DNA from: Mesorhizobium sp. ES1-4
GTDB taxonomy: Bacteria > Pseudomonadota > Alphaproteobacteria > Rhizobiales > Rhizobiaceae
Assembly: GCF_020164745.1 (NCBI RefSeq)
Contig: NZ_JAIUGV010000009.1
Span: forward strand, 1-64,000
Direction of reading: 5' to 3'
Length of the DNA: 64,000 nucleotides
Part shown: in pieces, positions 8,854 through 17,211 of the stretch
How positions within the stretch are numbered: position 1 is the first letter of the stretch
How the letters are laid out: every line of letters begins with the position of its first letter
The notes under the pieces: generated by a model
The model's input: the letters and a program-made list of their open reading frames with translations, nothing else
The model's database searches: none
What the model was told of the DNA's origin: nothing
Position numbers and translations under genes: made by a program

Positions 8854-11349
8854 ATGCCCGCTTCCTCCAAACTCAAACCCTACCGCGCCAAGCGCGAATT
8901 CTCGAAAACCCCCGAACCCACCGGCGGACTTATCTCTGGCGGCGGCAACCGCTTCGTCATCCACAAGCATCATGCCACCGCGGACCATTACGATCTGCGC
9001 CTGCAGGTCGGCGATGTGCTGAAGAGCTGGGCGGTGCCGCGCGGACCTTCGCTCAACCCCGCCGACAAAAGGCTCGCGGTGGAGACCGAGGACCATCCGC
9101 TCGAATATATCGACTTCGAGGGCGTCATCCCCGAAGGCGAATATGGCGGTGGGCCGATGATCGTCTGGGACACCGGCACCTGGGCGCCGATGGACGATGT
9201 CGACAAGAGCCTGCGCACCGGCGCCTTCAAGTTCCGGCTGGCCGGCGAAAAGCTCAATGGCGGCTGGATGCTGACCAGGTTGAAGCCCAAGCCCGGCGAG
9301 GACGAAACCAAGAAGAACTGGCTGCTGTTCAAGGAGCGAGACCTGGCTTCCGATACGGTGCTGAATATCCTCGAAGCGCGGCCGGAAAGCGTGAAATCGG
9401 GCCTGCGGATCGAGGAACTGGTGGCGCCGCCGAAGCCGACCGTGAAGTCCGCGCCAAAGCCCGGCTCGCTGAAGCCGGGGGATCTGCCGGGCGCCGTCAA
9501 GGCGCCGGTGCCGAGCCGTATCGAGCCGCAACTCGCCAGCCAGGTGGCGAAGCCGCCGGGCGGAGAAAGCCTCGCCGAGAATACGAACGAGCTTTGGCTG
9601 CATGAGATCAAATTCGACGGCTACCGCACCATGGCCCATGTCTGCGACGGGGAGGTGCGGCTGATCACGCGTGGCGGCATCGACTGGACGAAGCGCTATG
9701 GCGACCTGCCCCACGCCTTCGCCAAGCTGCCGTGCCGCGAGGCGATCATCGACGGCGAGATCGTCGTGCTCGACGCCAAGGGCATTTCCCGCTTTGCGCT
9801 GCTGCAGGACGCGCTGGCGGCGGGCGCCGGCAGCAAGCTGCATTTCTACGCCTTCGACCTGCTGCATCTCGACCGCTGGGACCTGATGAAGGTGCCGCTC
9901 ATCCGGCGCAAGGTGCTGCTGGCCGAACTGCTGGCCGGGCTCGGCGCCAACTCGGCGATCCAGTTCTCCGACCATGTCGAAGGTTCGGGGCAGGGGCTTT
10001 ACGACCAGGTGACGGAGCTCGGCCTGGAGGGCGTGGTCTCCAAGCGCGCCACCGCGATCTATCAGAGCGGCCGCACCAAGAGCTGGACCAAGACCAAGGC
10101 GCTGAAGAACGGCGATTTCGTCATCGCGGGATACACGACCTCGCAAGCGGCGGAGGGGCTGGCGGCACTGGGAATGGCCGAGTGGGTGGACGGCGAGCTG
10201 CATTATCGCGGCAAGGTCGGCACCGGCTTCGATGCCGGAACCGCGGCCGACCTGCTGGCGCGGCTCGCGCCGCTGACATCGGGCGCGTCGGCGCCGGAAG
10301 GCGTGCCGCGTGAAATCATGCGCGAGATGCACTGGGTCAAGCCGCTGTTTTCGGCGCGCATCCACTACGCCAACCGCACGGCGGACAATGCGCTGCGCCA
10401 TGGCGTGTTCAAGGGCCTGCGCGACGTCGGCCTGTCGACGCCGGTCTCCTCGACGCGCAAGCGCCTGATCGCCGAGGCCGACCTTGCCACCATCTGGGTC
10501 ACCAATCCGGAACGGCGGCTGTTCGGCAAGACCGGGCCGACCAAGCTCGACATCGCCGTCTATTACGCGCTGGTCGGCGACTTCATGCTGCCGCACATCC
10601 TTGGCCGCCCGGTGTCGCTGGTGCGCTGCCCGACCGGACTACCCAAGGACTGCTTCTTCCAGCGCCACGCCTTCACCGGCATGCCGCCCTCGGTGGTGAC
10701 GTTCGAGGCGACCAATTCCGAGGGCGAGACCAAGTCCTATCTCTCGGTCGAAGGCGCCAAGGGCTATCTGGCACTGGCGCAGTTCGGCGTCGTCGAGTTC
10801 CACACCTGGGGCACGCACCGCGCCAGCCTCGACAAGCCCGACCAGATCGTCCTCGATCTCGATCCGGGCGAGGGGATTTCCTGGCGCGAAGTGGTCGAGG
10901 CCGCGGTCCACATCAAGGGCAAATTGGAGGGGCTGGGGCTGGTGCCGTTCGCAAAGACCTCCGGCGGCAGCGGCATCCACATCACGGTCCCGGTGACGCA
11001 AAAGCAGAGCTGGAAGAAGCTGCACCAGGCGACCAGCGCCATATCAACGCATCTGGCGGCGACCGCGCCCGACACCTTCACCACCACCATGGGCAGGGAA
11101 AACCGCAAGCGGCGCATCTTCATCGACTATCATCGCAACGCGCGCGGCCACACGTCCGCCGCGCCCTATTCGCTGCGGGCGCGGACCAACCTGCCGGCCT
11201 CGACGCCGGTGAGCTGGAGCGATCTGGAAGCGATCGATGCACCGCAGGACCTGAATTATGCATCGTTGCCGGGGCTGCTTGAGACGTCGGGCGATCCGTG
11301 GGCTGACATCGACGCGTTCGCGCGGGATTTGCCTGCCTTCCCAGGATGA
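8854..11349 (+). CDS. ligD: Multifunctional NHEJ DNA ligase LigD
   Basis: The 831-residue protein has the PE-LIG-POL order. Residues about 15-190 form the 3'-phosphoesterase domain (FVIHKHHATADHYDLRLQ, EYGGG). The ligase core follows, with the adenylated lysine in EIKFDGYR (K253), the later motif DGEIVVLD and C-terminal ligase motif SWTKTKALKNGDF. The last third is the primase-like polymerase domain with LDLDPGEG and SGGSGIHITVP. It fills, trims and seals double-strand breaks held by Ku. ku follows 283 bp downstream on the same strand. Confidence 0.97.
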   Translation: MPASSKLKPYRAKREFSKTPEPTGGLISGGGNRFVIHKHHATADHYDLRLQVGDVLKSWAVPRGPSLNPADKRLAVETEDHPLEYIDFEGVIPEGEYGGGPMIVWDTGTWAPMDDVDKSLRTGAFKFRLAGEKLNGGWMLTRLKPKPGEDETKKNWLLFKERDLASDTVLNILEARPESVKSGLRIEELVAPPKPTVKSAPKPGSLKPGDLPGAVKAPVPSRIEPQLASQVAKPPGGESLAENTNELWLHEIKFDGYRTMAHVCDGEVRLITRGGIDWTKRYGDLPHAFAKLPCREAIIDGEIVVLDAKGISRFALLQDALAAGAGSKLHFYAFDLLHLDRWDLMKVPLIRRKVLLAELLAGLGANSAIQFSDHVEGSGQGLYDQVTELGLEGVVSKRATAIYQSGRTKSWTKTKALKNGDFVIAGYTTSQAAEGLAALGMAEWVDGELHYRGKVGTGFDAGTAADLLARLAPLTSGASAPEGVPREIMREMHWVKPLFSARIHYANRTADNALRHGVFKGLRDVGLSTPVSSTRKRLIAEADLATIWVTNPERRLFGKTGPTKLDIAVYYALVGDFMLPHILGRPVSLVRCPTGLPKDCFFQRHAFTGMPPSVVTFEATNSEGETKSYLSVEGAKGYLALAQFGVVEFHTWGTHRASLDKPDQIVLDLDPGEGISWREVVEAAVHIKGKLEGLGLVPFAKTSGGSGIHITVPVTQKQSWKKLHQATSAISTHLAATAPDTFTTTMGRENRKRRIFIDYHRNARGHTSAAPYSLRARTNLPASTPVSWSDLEAIDAPQDLNYASLPGLLETSGDPWADIDAFARDLPAFPG

Positions 11350-11546
11350 CGAAGCAGGGGAGCGTTCGGTGTGGTCGCCAGCGTGTCGGCTCAAACGCCA
11401 TCGACGCTTCCGACAATTTGAATTATTCTCCGCCTATGGCCCCGAAAGCCGGCGGGAACATTTCGTCAGGGATTTTCCTTTAGCATCGGGGGTCGGTGTA
11501 GGATTTGCGCAGCCTGGTTCGTCCTTCGGACGAAAAGCGCTGCTTC

Positions 11547-11594
11547 GAGCATGGTCCCGAAAAGTGGGAACCGGTTTTTGGACAAACCATGCTC
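11547..11594. repeat. Rhizobial intergenic palindrome
   Basis: An imperfect palindrome bounded by gagcatggt and accatgctc, with core ccgaaaagtgggaaccggttttt. Elements of this shape are widely dispersed in Rhizobiales genomes. A short hairpin tcgtcctt/cggacga lies just upstream at about 11519-11534. It sits between ligD and ku, 39 bp before the ku start. It could act as an RNA hairpin between the two genes, but no T-run follows. Confidence 0.7.
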
Positions 11595-11632
11595 CAACAT
11601 ATTGTCAGCGCGTGGCCGCGTAGGAGTTCATC

Positions 11633-12541
11633 ATGGCGCCCAGGGCAAGTTGGAAAGGTTATCTCAAGCTCAGTCTGGTCAGCTGTCCGGTGCGGCTATA
11701 CCCCGCCACCAGCGCCAGCGAACGCATCTCGTTCAACCAACTGCACAAGAAGACCCACAACCGCATCAACATGAAGCCGGTCGACCCAGAACTGGGGCTC
11801 GTCGAACGCGCGGACCTGGTCAAGGGCTACGAGTACGAGGATAAGCAGTACATCATCATCGACGATGCCGACCTCGACGCGGTGCGCATCGAATCCAACC
11901 ACACGATGAACATCGAGGCCTTCGTCGACGAGGACGAGGTCGACGTCATCTACCAGGACGCGCCCTATTACATGGCGCCGGACGGTGCGATGGCGGAGGA
12001 AACCTTCGCCGTGCTGCGCGAGGCCATGCGCAAGTCCGGCAAGCTCGCCATCGCCCGGCTGGTGCTGTCCAGCCGCGAACGCGTGGTGACGATCGGCGCG
12101 CGCGAGAACGGCATGTTCGTGTGCACGTTGAGGAATCCCAACGAAGTGCGCGGCACGGCTGAATATTTCGGCAACATCCCGGCTGGAAAGCCTGACCCGG
12201 AAATGCTGCAGCTTGCCGAAGCGCTGATCAAGCAGAAGGAAACCACCTTCGATCCGAAGAATTACGAGGACCGCTACGAGGTCGCGCTGATGACGATGAT
12301 CCGCGAGAAGCTGAAGGGCCACAAGCCCATCATCGCGGCGGCGCCGGAGCGCGGCAATGTCATCAACCTGATGGATGCGCTGAAGGCCAGCCTGTCGCAG
12401 TCGAAGCCGCCGGCCAAGTCGAAGAGCAAGGCCGACGAGACCGCCAAGCCCGCCGCCAAGAAGGCGGCCGCCGGCGGCGGTGCTGCTGAAAATCCGCTGA
12501 AAGCCAACCTGCTGAAGGCGGTCGGCAAGAGCAAGAAATGA
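11633..12541 (+). CDS. ku: Ku protein, non-homologous end joining
   Basis: This is a 302-residue bacterial Ku homodimer subunit: the start WKGYLKLSLVSCPVRLYP is diagnostic, followed by the beta-barrel ring and core motif (RISFNQLHKK, YEYEDKQYIIIDD). The last 60 residues are a Lys/Ala/Pro-rich tail (KSKSKADETAKPAAKKAA), as in Ku proteins whose basic C-terminus binds DNA and recruits LigD. ATG 11633 is preceded by taggag. Its stop overlaps the start of the next gene (ATGA), tying the third gene to the NHEJ unit. Confidence 0.97.
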   Translation: MAPRASWKGYLKLSLVSCPVRLYPATSASERISFNQLHKKTHNRINMKPVDPELGLVERADLVKGYEYEDKQYIIIDDADLDAVRIESNHTMNIEAFVDEDEVDVIYQDAPYYMAPDGAMAEETFAVLREAMRKSGKLAIARLVLSSRERVVTIGARENGMFVCTLRNPNEVRGTAEYFGNIPAGKPDPEMLQLAEALIKQKETTFDPKNYEDRYEVALMTMIREKLKGHKPIIAAAPERGNVINLMDALKASLSQSKPPAKSKSKADETAKPAAKKAAAGGGAAENPLKANLLKAVGKSKK

Positions 12542-13656
12542 CGGCACCGGCCGTTCCGGGCGCTGTTTTCGGCACGATCGGCGCGCTGGCGGCGTTCCCG
12601 CTCAGGCTCGCCGCGCGCGAGGTGGAGCGCCAGCACGGCCACATCAGGCGCGGCGTCACCAGGCGTACCACGCATGTCGTGTTCGGACGGACCCTGTTGG
12701 CCAAGGCCGGGCTGACGAAGGCCGGCGACGGGGAGATCGAACGCCGCCTCGGCGCCGAGCGCGCTGCAGGGCGCATTCTTTTGAGCGAGAACGGTTTCCT
12801 GCGCCTGCTCGGGCTGATGAAGGCGCCCGAGGCGTCTTCGCTGTCGCGCCAATCGCTGATCGACCAGTCCAGGCTGTCTGGCGCCGATCTCGACCGGCTC
12901 AGCCTGTTCGATGCCTTCGAGCATGATGGCGAGCCCTATTCCTTTCGCGACCTGATCCTGGCGCGCAAATATGTCGGGCTGATCGCCGGCGGCGCCTCGT
13001 GGGGCGCGATCGCGCGCTCCGTCCACCGCTCCGGCCCGGTCGCCTCGCTCACCGCCAAGTCGCTCAATGTCGGCTCCCAGCATGGCCGGCCCGACGCGAT
13101 CTATCTGGAAGACGGCCAGAGCGAGCTCGACGGACAATTGCTGTTCGATCTCGGCGCCGCCGCACAAGGCGACGACACGCTGGAAGACCTGTTCGCCGAG
13201 GCGGAGGCGGCGGAGGAGGGCGGCGACCACGATGGAGCGGCAGCGCTTTACCAGCGCTGCCTAGCCATCGACCCGAGCGACGCCATCGCCGCCTTCAACC
13301 GCGCCAACTGTTTGCGCGGCTCGGGGCGCGTGGCGGAAGCCGCGCACGATTATGCCAGGGCCATAAAACTCGACCCGGCCTTCGTCGAGGCCTGGTTCAA
13401 CCTAGCCGGCCTGATGAGCGAACAGGGCCGCGACGCCTCGGCGCGACGGCATCTGCAGAAGGCGATCGCGCTCGACAAGACTTATGCCGACCCGGTGTTC
13501 AACCTTGCGCGGCTGGAGTTCGATGCCGGCAATCTGCCGGAGGCGCGGCGGCTGTGGGTGCGCTATCTTGAGCTCGACGCGGAGTCGCAATGGGCTGGGG
13601 TGGCGGCCAAGGGCGTGCAGTTCGTGGACATGCAACTGGCGAAGTCGGCGGGGTGA
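12538..13656 (+). CDS. BRCT-like / HTH-like / TPR protein coupled to ku
   Basis: The 372-residue cytosolic protein overlaps ku by ATGA. By eye it has three parts. Residues 10-95 resemble a BRCT-type fold (RRGVTRRTTHVVFGRTLL, then LLSENGFLRLLGL). Residues about 118-165 form a MerR-like helix-turn-helix (SLFDAFEHDGEPYSFRDLI, ARKYVGLIAGGASWGAIARSV). Residues about 215-350 hold three or more TPR units (AIAAFNRANCLRGSGRVAEAAHDYARAIKLDP). BRCT and TPR modules are protein-interaction domains. I infer an accessory factor for Ku/LigD repair or its regulation. No enzyme motif is seen. Confidence 0.75.
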   Translation: MTAPAVPGAVFGTIGALAAFPLRLAAREVERQHGHIRRGVTRRTTHVVFGRTLLAKAGLTKAGDGEIERRLGAERAAGRILLSENGFLRLLGLMKAPEASSLSRQSLIDQSRLSGADLDRLSLFDAFEHDGEPYSFRDLILARKYVGLIAGGASWGAIARSVHRSGPVASLTAKSLNVGSQHGRPDAIYLEDGQSELDGQLLFDLGAAAQGDDTLEDLFAEAEAAEEGGDHDGAAALYQRCLAIDPSDAIAAFNRANCLRGSGRVAEAAHDYARAIKLDPAFVEAWFNLAGLMSEQGRDASARRHLQKAIALDKTYADPVFNLARLEFDAGNLPEARRLWVRYLELDAESQWAGVAAKGVQFVDMQLAKSAG

Positions 13657-13683
13657 ACATGACTGACGAAGGCCGAGATGACA

Positions 13684-13731
13684 GCCGATCTCCCTCACGA
13701 GGGGGGGAGATTGGCAGCGTTGGCGCGGCGC
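13684..13731. repeat. Short palindromic repeat, gagatTggcagc family
   Basis: A hairpin-forming element (gccgatctccc ... gggagattggc) followed by agcgttggcgcggcgcg. The same tail with small changes recurs at 37987-38033 (gagatcggcagcgttagcgccgcgc), so this is a dispersed repeat family. It ends next to the gaggag ribosome site of the following hydrolase gene, so its copy here may supply or influence that gene's leader. Confidence 0.65.
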
Positions 13732-13741
13732 GAGGAGCACA

Positions 13742-14380
13742 ATGACCACCTTCATCTTTGACGGCCACGACACCGCGCCCGTCACGATCCTGCTTGCGCA
13801 TGGCGCCGGCGCCTCGATGGATTCGCCGTCGATGACCGCCACCGCCAAGGCGCTCGCCGCCGTGGGCTTCCAGGTCGCGCGCTTCGAGTTCCACTATATG
13901 GCGGCCCGCCGCTATGGCCAGCGCAAGCCGCCGCCGCGCGCCGAGACGGTGAACCCGGAATACATCAAGGCGATCACCGATCTGAGGGCCAGAGGCGTAG
14001 CCGGGAAGCTGATCATCGGCGGCAAGTCGATGGGCGGGCGCGTCGCCTCCATGGTCGCGGACGAGATGTTCGCCAAGGGTGAGATCGCTGGGTTGGTCTG
14101 CCTCGGCTACCCCTTCCATCCGCCCGCAAAGCCGGAGCAACTCAGGACAAAACATCTCGTCGGGCTGAAGACGCCGACGCTGATTTTCCAAGGCACGCGC
14201 GACGAATTCGGCACGAAGGAAGAAGTTGCGACCTATGGGCTCTCCAATGCCATCGAGGTGATCTGGCTGGAGGACGGCGATCATGATCTGAAACCGCGCA
14301 AGGCGATCTCGGGCTTTTCGACGGGCGATCATCTGAAGACGGTGGCGGAGACGATCAAGGCCTCGGCAGAGCGGATTTAA
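13742..14380 (+). CDS. Alpha/beta hydrolase, KANL3/Tex30-like
   Basis: This 212-residue small alpha/beta hydrolase has an oxyanion strand with VTILLAHGAGASMDS, the nucleophile elbow GGKSMGGR, a late acidic residue after LIFQGTRDEFG and a terminal His in EDGDHDLKP. This set fits the KANL3/Tex30 or dienelactone-hydrolase-like group. Substrate unknown; cytosolic, no signal peptide. It starts at ATG 13742 behind gaggag and lies between two palindromic repeats, so it is probably a separate transcription unit. Confidence 0.8.
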   Translation: MTTFIFDGHDTAPVTILLAHGAGASMDSPSMTATAKALAAVGFQVARFEFHYMAARRYGQRKPPPRAETVNPEYIKAITDLRARGVAGKLIIGGKSMGGRVASMVADEMFAKGEIAGLVCLGYPFHPPAKPEQLRTKHLVGLKTPTLIFQGTRDEFGTKEEVATYGLSNAIEVIWLEDGDHDLKPRKAISGFSTGDHLKTVAETIKASAERI

Positions 14381-14397
14381 AGCGCCGCGGAGAAGCT

Positions 14398-14561
14398 GCC
14401 AATCTTCCCCCTTGAGGGGGAGATGGCCGGCAGGCCAGAGGGGGTCGCCGCGCGCAGAGCGCCAGCCCCCCTGCGGAGACGAAGAAGGCGTTGGCGCTTC
14501 ACGCGCGGCGACCCCCTCTGTCGCCTTCGGCGACATCTCCCCCTCGAGGGGGGAGATTGGC
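14398..14561. repeat. MITE-like long palindrome (about 164 bp)
   Basis: The element starts gccaatcttccccctt and ends gaggggggagattggc, its inverted counterpart. Inside, cagagggggtcgccgcgcg (14436-14454) is matched by an exact 19-bp inverted copy at 14502-14520. No coding capacity is evident. The ends resemble the shorter repeats at 13684 and 37987. It lies between the hydrolase and exonuclease III genes, where a transcript would fold into a long hairpin. Confidence 0.75.
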
Positions 14562-14625
14562 GTCCGCCGGCCCACGAAACGTCCGCTCCCTTGCGCCCAC
14601 CTCCACCTTCCTGCTTCATATCCCA

Positions 14626-15396
14626 ATGAAGATCGCCACCTTCAACATTAACAACATCAACAGCCGACTGGACAACCTGCTGGCATGGCTCGCCACCGCA
14701 AGACCCGATGTCGTCTGCCTGCAGGAATTGAAGGCGCGGGATACGCAGTTTCCGCTGACAAGCCTTGCCAATGCCGGCTATGGCGCGGTGTGGAAGGGCG
14801 AGCCGACCTGGAACGGCGTCGCCATACTCGCGCGCGGTGCCGAGCCGGTGCTGACCCGCGATGCACTGCCCGGGGATGACGCCGACCGGCAGAGCCGCTA
14901 CATCGAGGCGGCGGTGAACGGCATCGTCATCGCTTGCCTCTACGCGCCCAACGGCAACCCTCGGCCGGGGCCGAAATTCACCTACAAGCTTGCCTGGCAC
15001 GCGCGCCTGGAATCCCATGCCGAACAGCTGCTAGATACCGGCCTGCCGGTGGTGCTGGCGGGCGATTTCAACATCGTGCCCGAGCCGCGCGACATCTATG
15101 CCACACGCTCCTATGACGACAACGCGCTGGTGCAGCCGGAAAGCCGCGCCGCCTTCGCCGCGCTCATCGAACAGGGCTGGACCGATGCGTTGCGGAAAAC
15201 ATATCCGGAGGACACGCTTTACACCTTCTGGGATTACCGCCGGAACCGCTGGCCGCGCGACGCCGGGCTGCGGCTCGACCATATCCTGCTGTCGAAGCCG
15301 CTCGTCCGCCGGTTGAAAGGGGCGGGGATAGACCGTGACGTGCGCGGGCAGGACGGCGCCAGCGACCATGCGCCGGTGTGGGGGGAGTTGGGGTGA
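14626..15396 (+). CDS. xth: Exodeoxyribonuclease III (AP endonuclease)
   Basis: This 256-residue enzyme of the Xth family opens MKIATFNINNINSRLDNL, with the metal-ligand Glu in CLQELK, then LYAPNGNP, the catalytic VVLAGDFNIVPEP and the terminal SDHAPVWGEL with the general-base His. It cuts abasic sites and removes 3' blocks in base excision repair. I chose ATG 14626 because the family starts exactly there and everything upstream is the palindromic repeat. It lies close to the NHEJ genes, but the repeats between suggest a separate unit. Confidence 0.95.
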   Translation: MKIATFNINNINSRLDNLLAWLATARPDVVCLQELKARDTQFPLTSLANAGYGAVWKGEPTWNGVAILARGAEPVLTRDALPGDDADRQSRYIEAAVNGIVIACLYAPNGNPRPGPKFTYKLAWHARLESHAEQLLDTGLPVVLAGDFNIVPEPRDIYATRSYDDNALVQPESRAAFAALIEQGWTDALRKTYPEDTLYTFWDYRRNRWPRDAGLRLDHILLSKPLVRRLKGAGIDRDVRGQDGASDHAPVWGELG

Positions 15397-15523
15397 AGCG
15401 GCTTCCACCGATCACGCTTTTCCGCCGGTCATCTCTCGGGCTAAGCTGGCTGCCAGCGAGGGGGCCGGCTGATGCATTGCATTCGTGAAAACGGCGAGCG
15501 GCCGTCGTCGAAGCCCGTCCGCC

Positions 15524-16717
15524 ATGAGTGACCTCGGTCTCATCGGAATCCTTGTCGCGGTGCTCGCGATCATCGCCGCTGCCATCGTCGTCATCCGGCA
15601 GGTGCGCAAGGCGCGTATCCGCCGCCGCGCGCTGCGCCGGGCCGACCCTGCGAACGACTATGCCGTGCGCACCGATTGGCGGCGCTCCACCGGCACCATC
15701 AACTACTCATGCTTCGTCTATTTCGACGTCGACCGCGACGGCAGCTATGGCGTGGCCGACCGGCCGATGGCCGGCATCATGGTGCGGCTGTTCGACCGGC
15801 AGGGCGGCTTCGTCGCGTCGTCGAGGACGAATAATGGCGGCTTCGCCAACTTCGCCATGTCGACTTCTTCGGCCAATGCCGCGATCGGATCGCCCGGCGT
15901 CTACCGGTTCTCGGTTTCGGTGCCGCCGGGCTGGCGCTCGCCCAGCGCCAACGACATGCAGTCGATGGAGTTCCGGCTGGCGCCCGGCTCGCCCGTCGGG
16001 CTGCTCTCGCAGGACCTGCCGCGGCCGGTCGGGTTGGCGCCTGTGCGCAACCTGGCCGGCAGGATGGCGGCTGGCGCCAGCGCGACCCTGTCGGTTGTGG
16101 CGAACGGGCAGGTGCTGGAGAGCCGGACGCTGGCGCCGGCTTGCGCCTTCCGCTTCGAGCTTGCCGATGCAGCCGACACGGTGGTGATCGCCGGCGGCGG
16201 GCTTGACCGCCAGCTGGCGCTGTCGCCTTACCCTGCCGATCTCGGGCTGCTTTCGCCGTCGGCCGTGGCGAACAAGGCAGCGCTGCGCACGATCGGCTTC
16301 GACGACGTCACCGGGCGCGGCTTCCGCAAGATCCCGTGCGGCCATGCCGGGCTGCAATGGCGCAACCTCAACGCCATGGCGAACGACCACACCAAGGACA
16401 GCGAGGGTTATGTCAACGGCAATGTCTCGGCCGACCACGTGGCCTATACCAGCAGCGGCTATGCGGCCGAGTTCAGCCGCGAGACGCCATTCGCCTTCCA
16501 CTCGGTGCTGCTCAGCGTTGCGTGGCTGAAGGCCGAAGGGGAAACGGCGCTGATCGAAAGCTGGCTGGGAGAACGCCTGGTCGCCAGCGATGAGGTGGTG
16601 CTGTCGGCGCTCACACCGCTGCACTACGCGCCGATGCTGGGGCAAGTCACCCGTGTCCGCCTTTCGACGAAACACTGCTGGCAAATGGTCTTGGACGACC
16701 TGGTGCTGGCCGGATGA
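15524..16717 (+). CDS. Membrane-anchored protein with SdrD B-like domain
   Basis: The 397-residue protein has one N-terminal membrane helix (residues 4-24, GLIGILVAVLAIIAAAIVVI) followed by a basic stretch. Residues about 55-130 look like an SdrD/Cna-B type beta sandwich (FVYFDVDRDGSYGVADRPMAG, then VRLFDRQGGF, TNNGGFANF), which usually carries calcium-binding Asp residues. The last 140 residues, beginning GFDDVTGRGF, look like a beta-rich domain of unknown function. It probably faces the periplasm or surface. ATG 15524 places the helix at the start. Confidence 0.65.
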   Translation: MSDLGLIGILVAVLAIIAAAIVVIRQVRKARIRRRALRRADPANDYAVRTDWRRSTGTINYSCFVYFDVDRDGSYGVADRPMAGIMVRLFDRQGGFVASSRTNNGGFANFAMSTSSANAAIGSPGVYRFSVSVPPGWRSPSANDMQSMEFRLAPGSPVGLLSQDLPRPVGLAPVRNLAGRMAAGASATLSVVANGQVLESRTLAPACAFRFELADAADTVVIAGGGLDRQLALSPYPADLGLLSPSAVANKAALRTIGFDDVTGRGFRKIPCGHAGLQWRNLNAMANDHTKDSEGYVNGNVSADHVAYTSSGYAAEFSRETPFAFHSVLLSVAWLKAEGETALIESWLGERLVASDEVVLSALTPLHYAPMLGQVTRVRLSTKHCWQMVLDDLVLAG

Positions 16718-16822
16718 TTATACGGGCGTTTTTGAGATCACTACCATACCGTTGGTCGCGGCCGTGATCGATTTCAGATTGCCCTTCCTGATCAGAGCAG
16801 GCCGCTCATAAACCTTCTTCAT
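16718..16822 (-). CDS. Small RiPP-precursor-like gene with lasso-type leader motif
   Basis: A 34-codon frame starts ATG at 16822 and ends TAA at 16718, with ggagag about eight bases upstream, a good ribosome site. It begins MKKVYERPALIRKG and fits the lasso-peptide leader rule Y-x2-P-x-L-x3-G-x5-T exactly (Y5, P8, L10, G14, T20). The tail after T20 is short (NGMVVISKTPV at its end) and lacks the Asp/Glu at ring position 7-9 normally needed for macrolactam closure. No lasso cyclase or RRE protein is seen nearby. It may be an orphan precursor or a diverged RiPP class; the upstream DNA has a TTGACA box near 16878-16883 on this strand. Confidence 0.6.
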   Translation of the reverse strand: MKKVYERPALIRKGNLKSITAATNGMVVISKTPV

Positions 16823-17211
16823 GATACAAGCTCTCCACTATATCCCGGGCGGAGTGTGTCATAACGCGGCCTGCTGTCAATATTTCGCCGGGGACGGGTC
16901 AATCCATGTCGGTGGCGATCGTGGCGAACCAAGGCAACAGGCGCTTGCCATGGTCGGCGCGGGCGGGGGGGCGCGTTGGGGTGTGCTCGGCGCCCGCGCC
17001 AACCAGGGCGGCTCGTACCGCCGCAAAGACACCATTGCACATCGCCGGCTGCTCGAAACTTCCGCGAAAGCGGAATAGGCAGAGGCCGCAAGGCGTCCCG
17101 GCATCCTGGCCGGGGACGATCGCCAACCATCGACGGGCGTTTGCGAGAAACAAGTTTCCCGGCCTTTCCGCATCGGGGTGGCCGGCGGAGATCGCGTGAC
17201 CAGGCTTGCGG
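16823..17211. other. Intergenic stretch upstream of the RiPP-like gene
   Basis: 389 bp between the RiPP-like start and the end of the sulfotransferase gene, both on the minus strand. Several short open frames exist on both strands, but none has a convincing ribosome site or family resemblance. I see no clear terminator or repeat. Confidence 0.4.

Noticed and set aside
16899..17153. Minus-strand 84-residue frame between the RiPP-like and sulfotransferase genes
   Set aside because: Composition is Pro/Arg/Ala-rich like random high-GC frames, with no ribosome site or recognisable motif.
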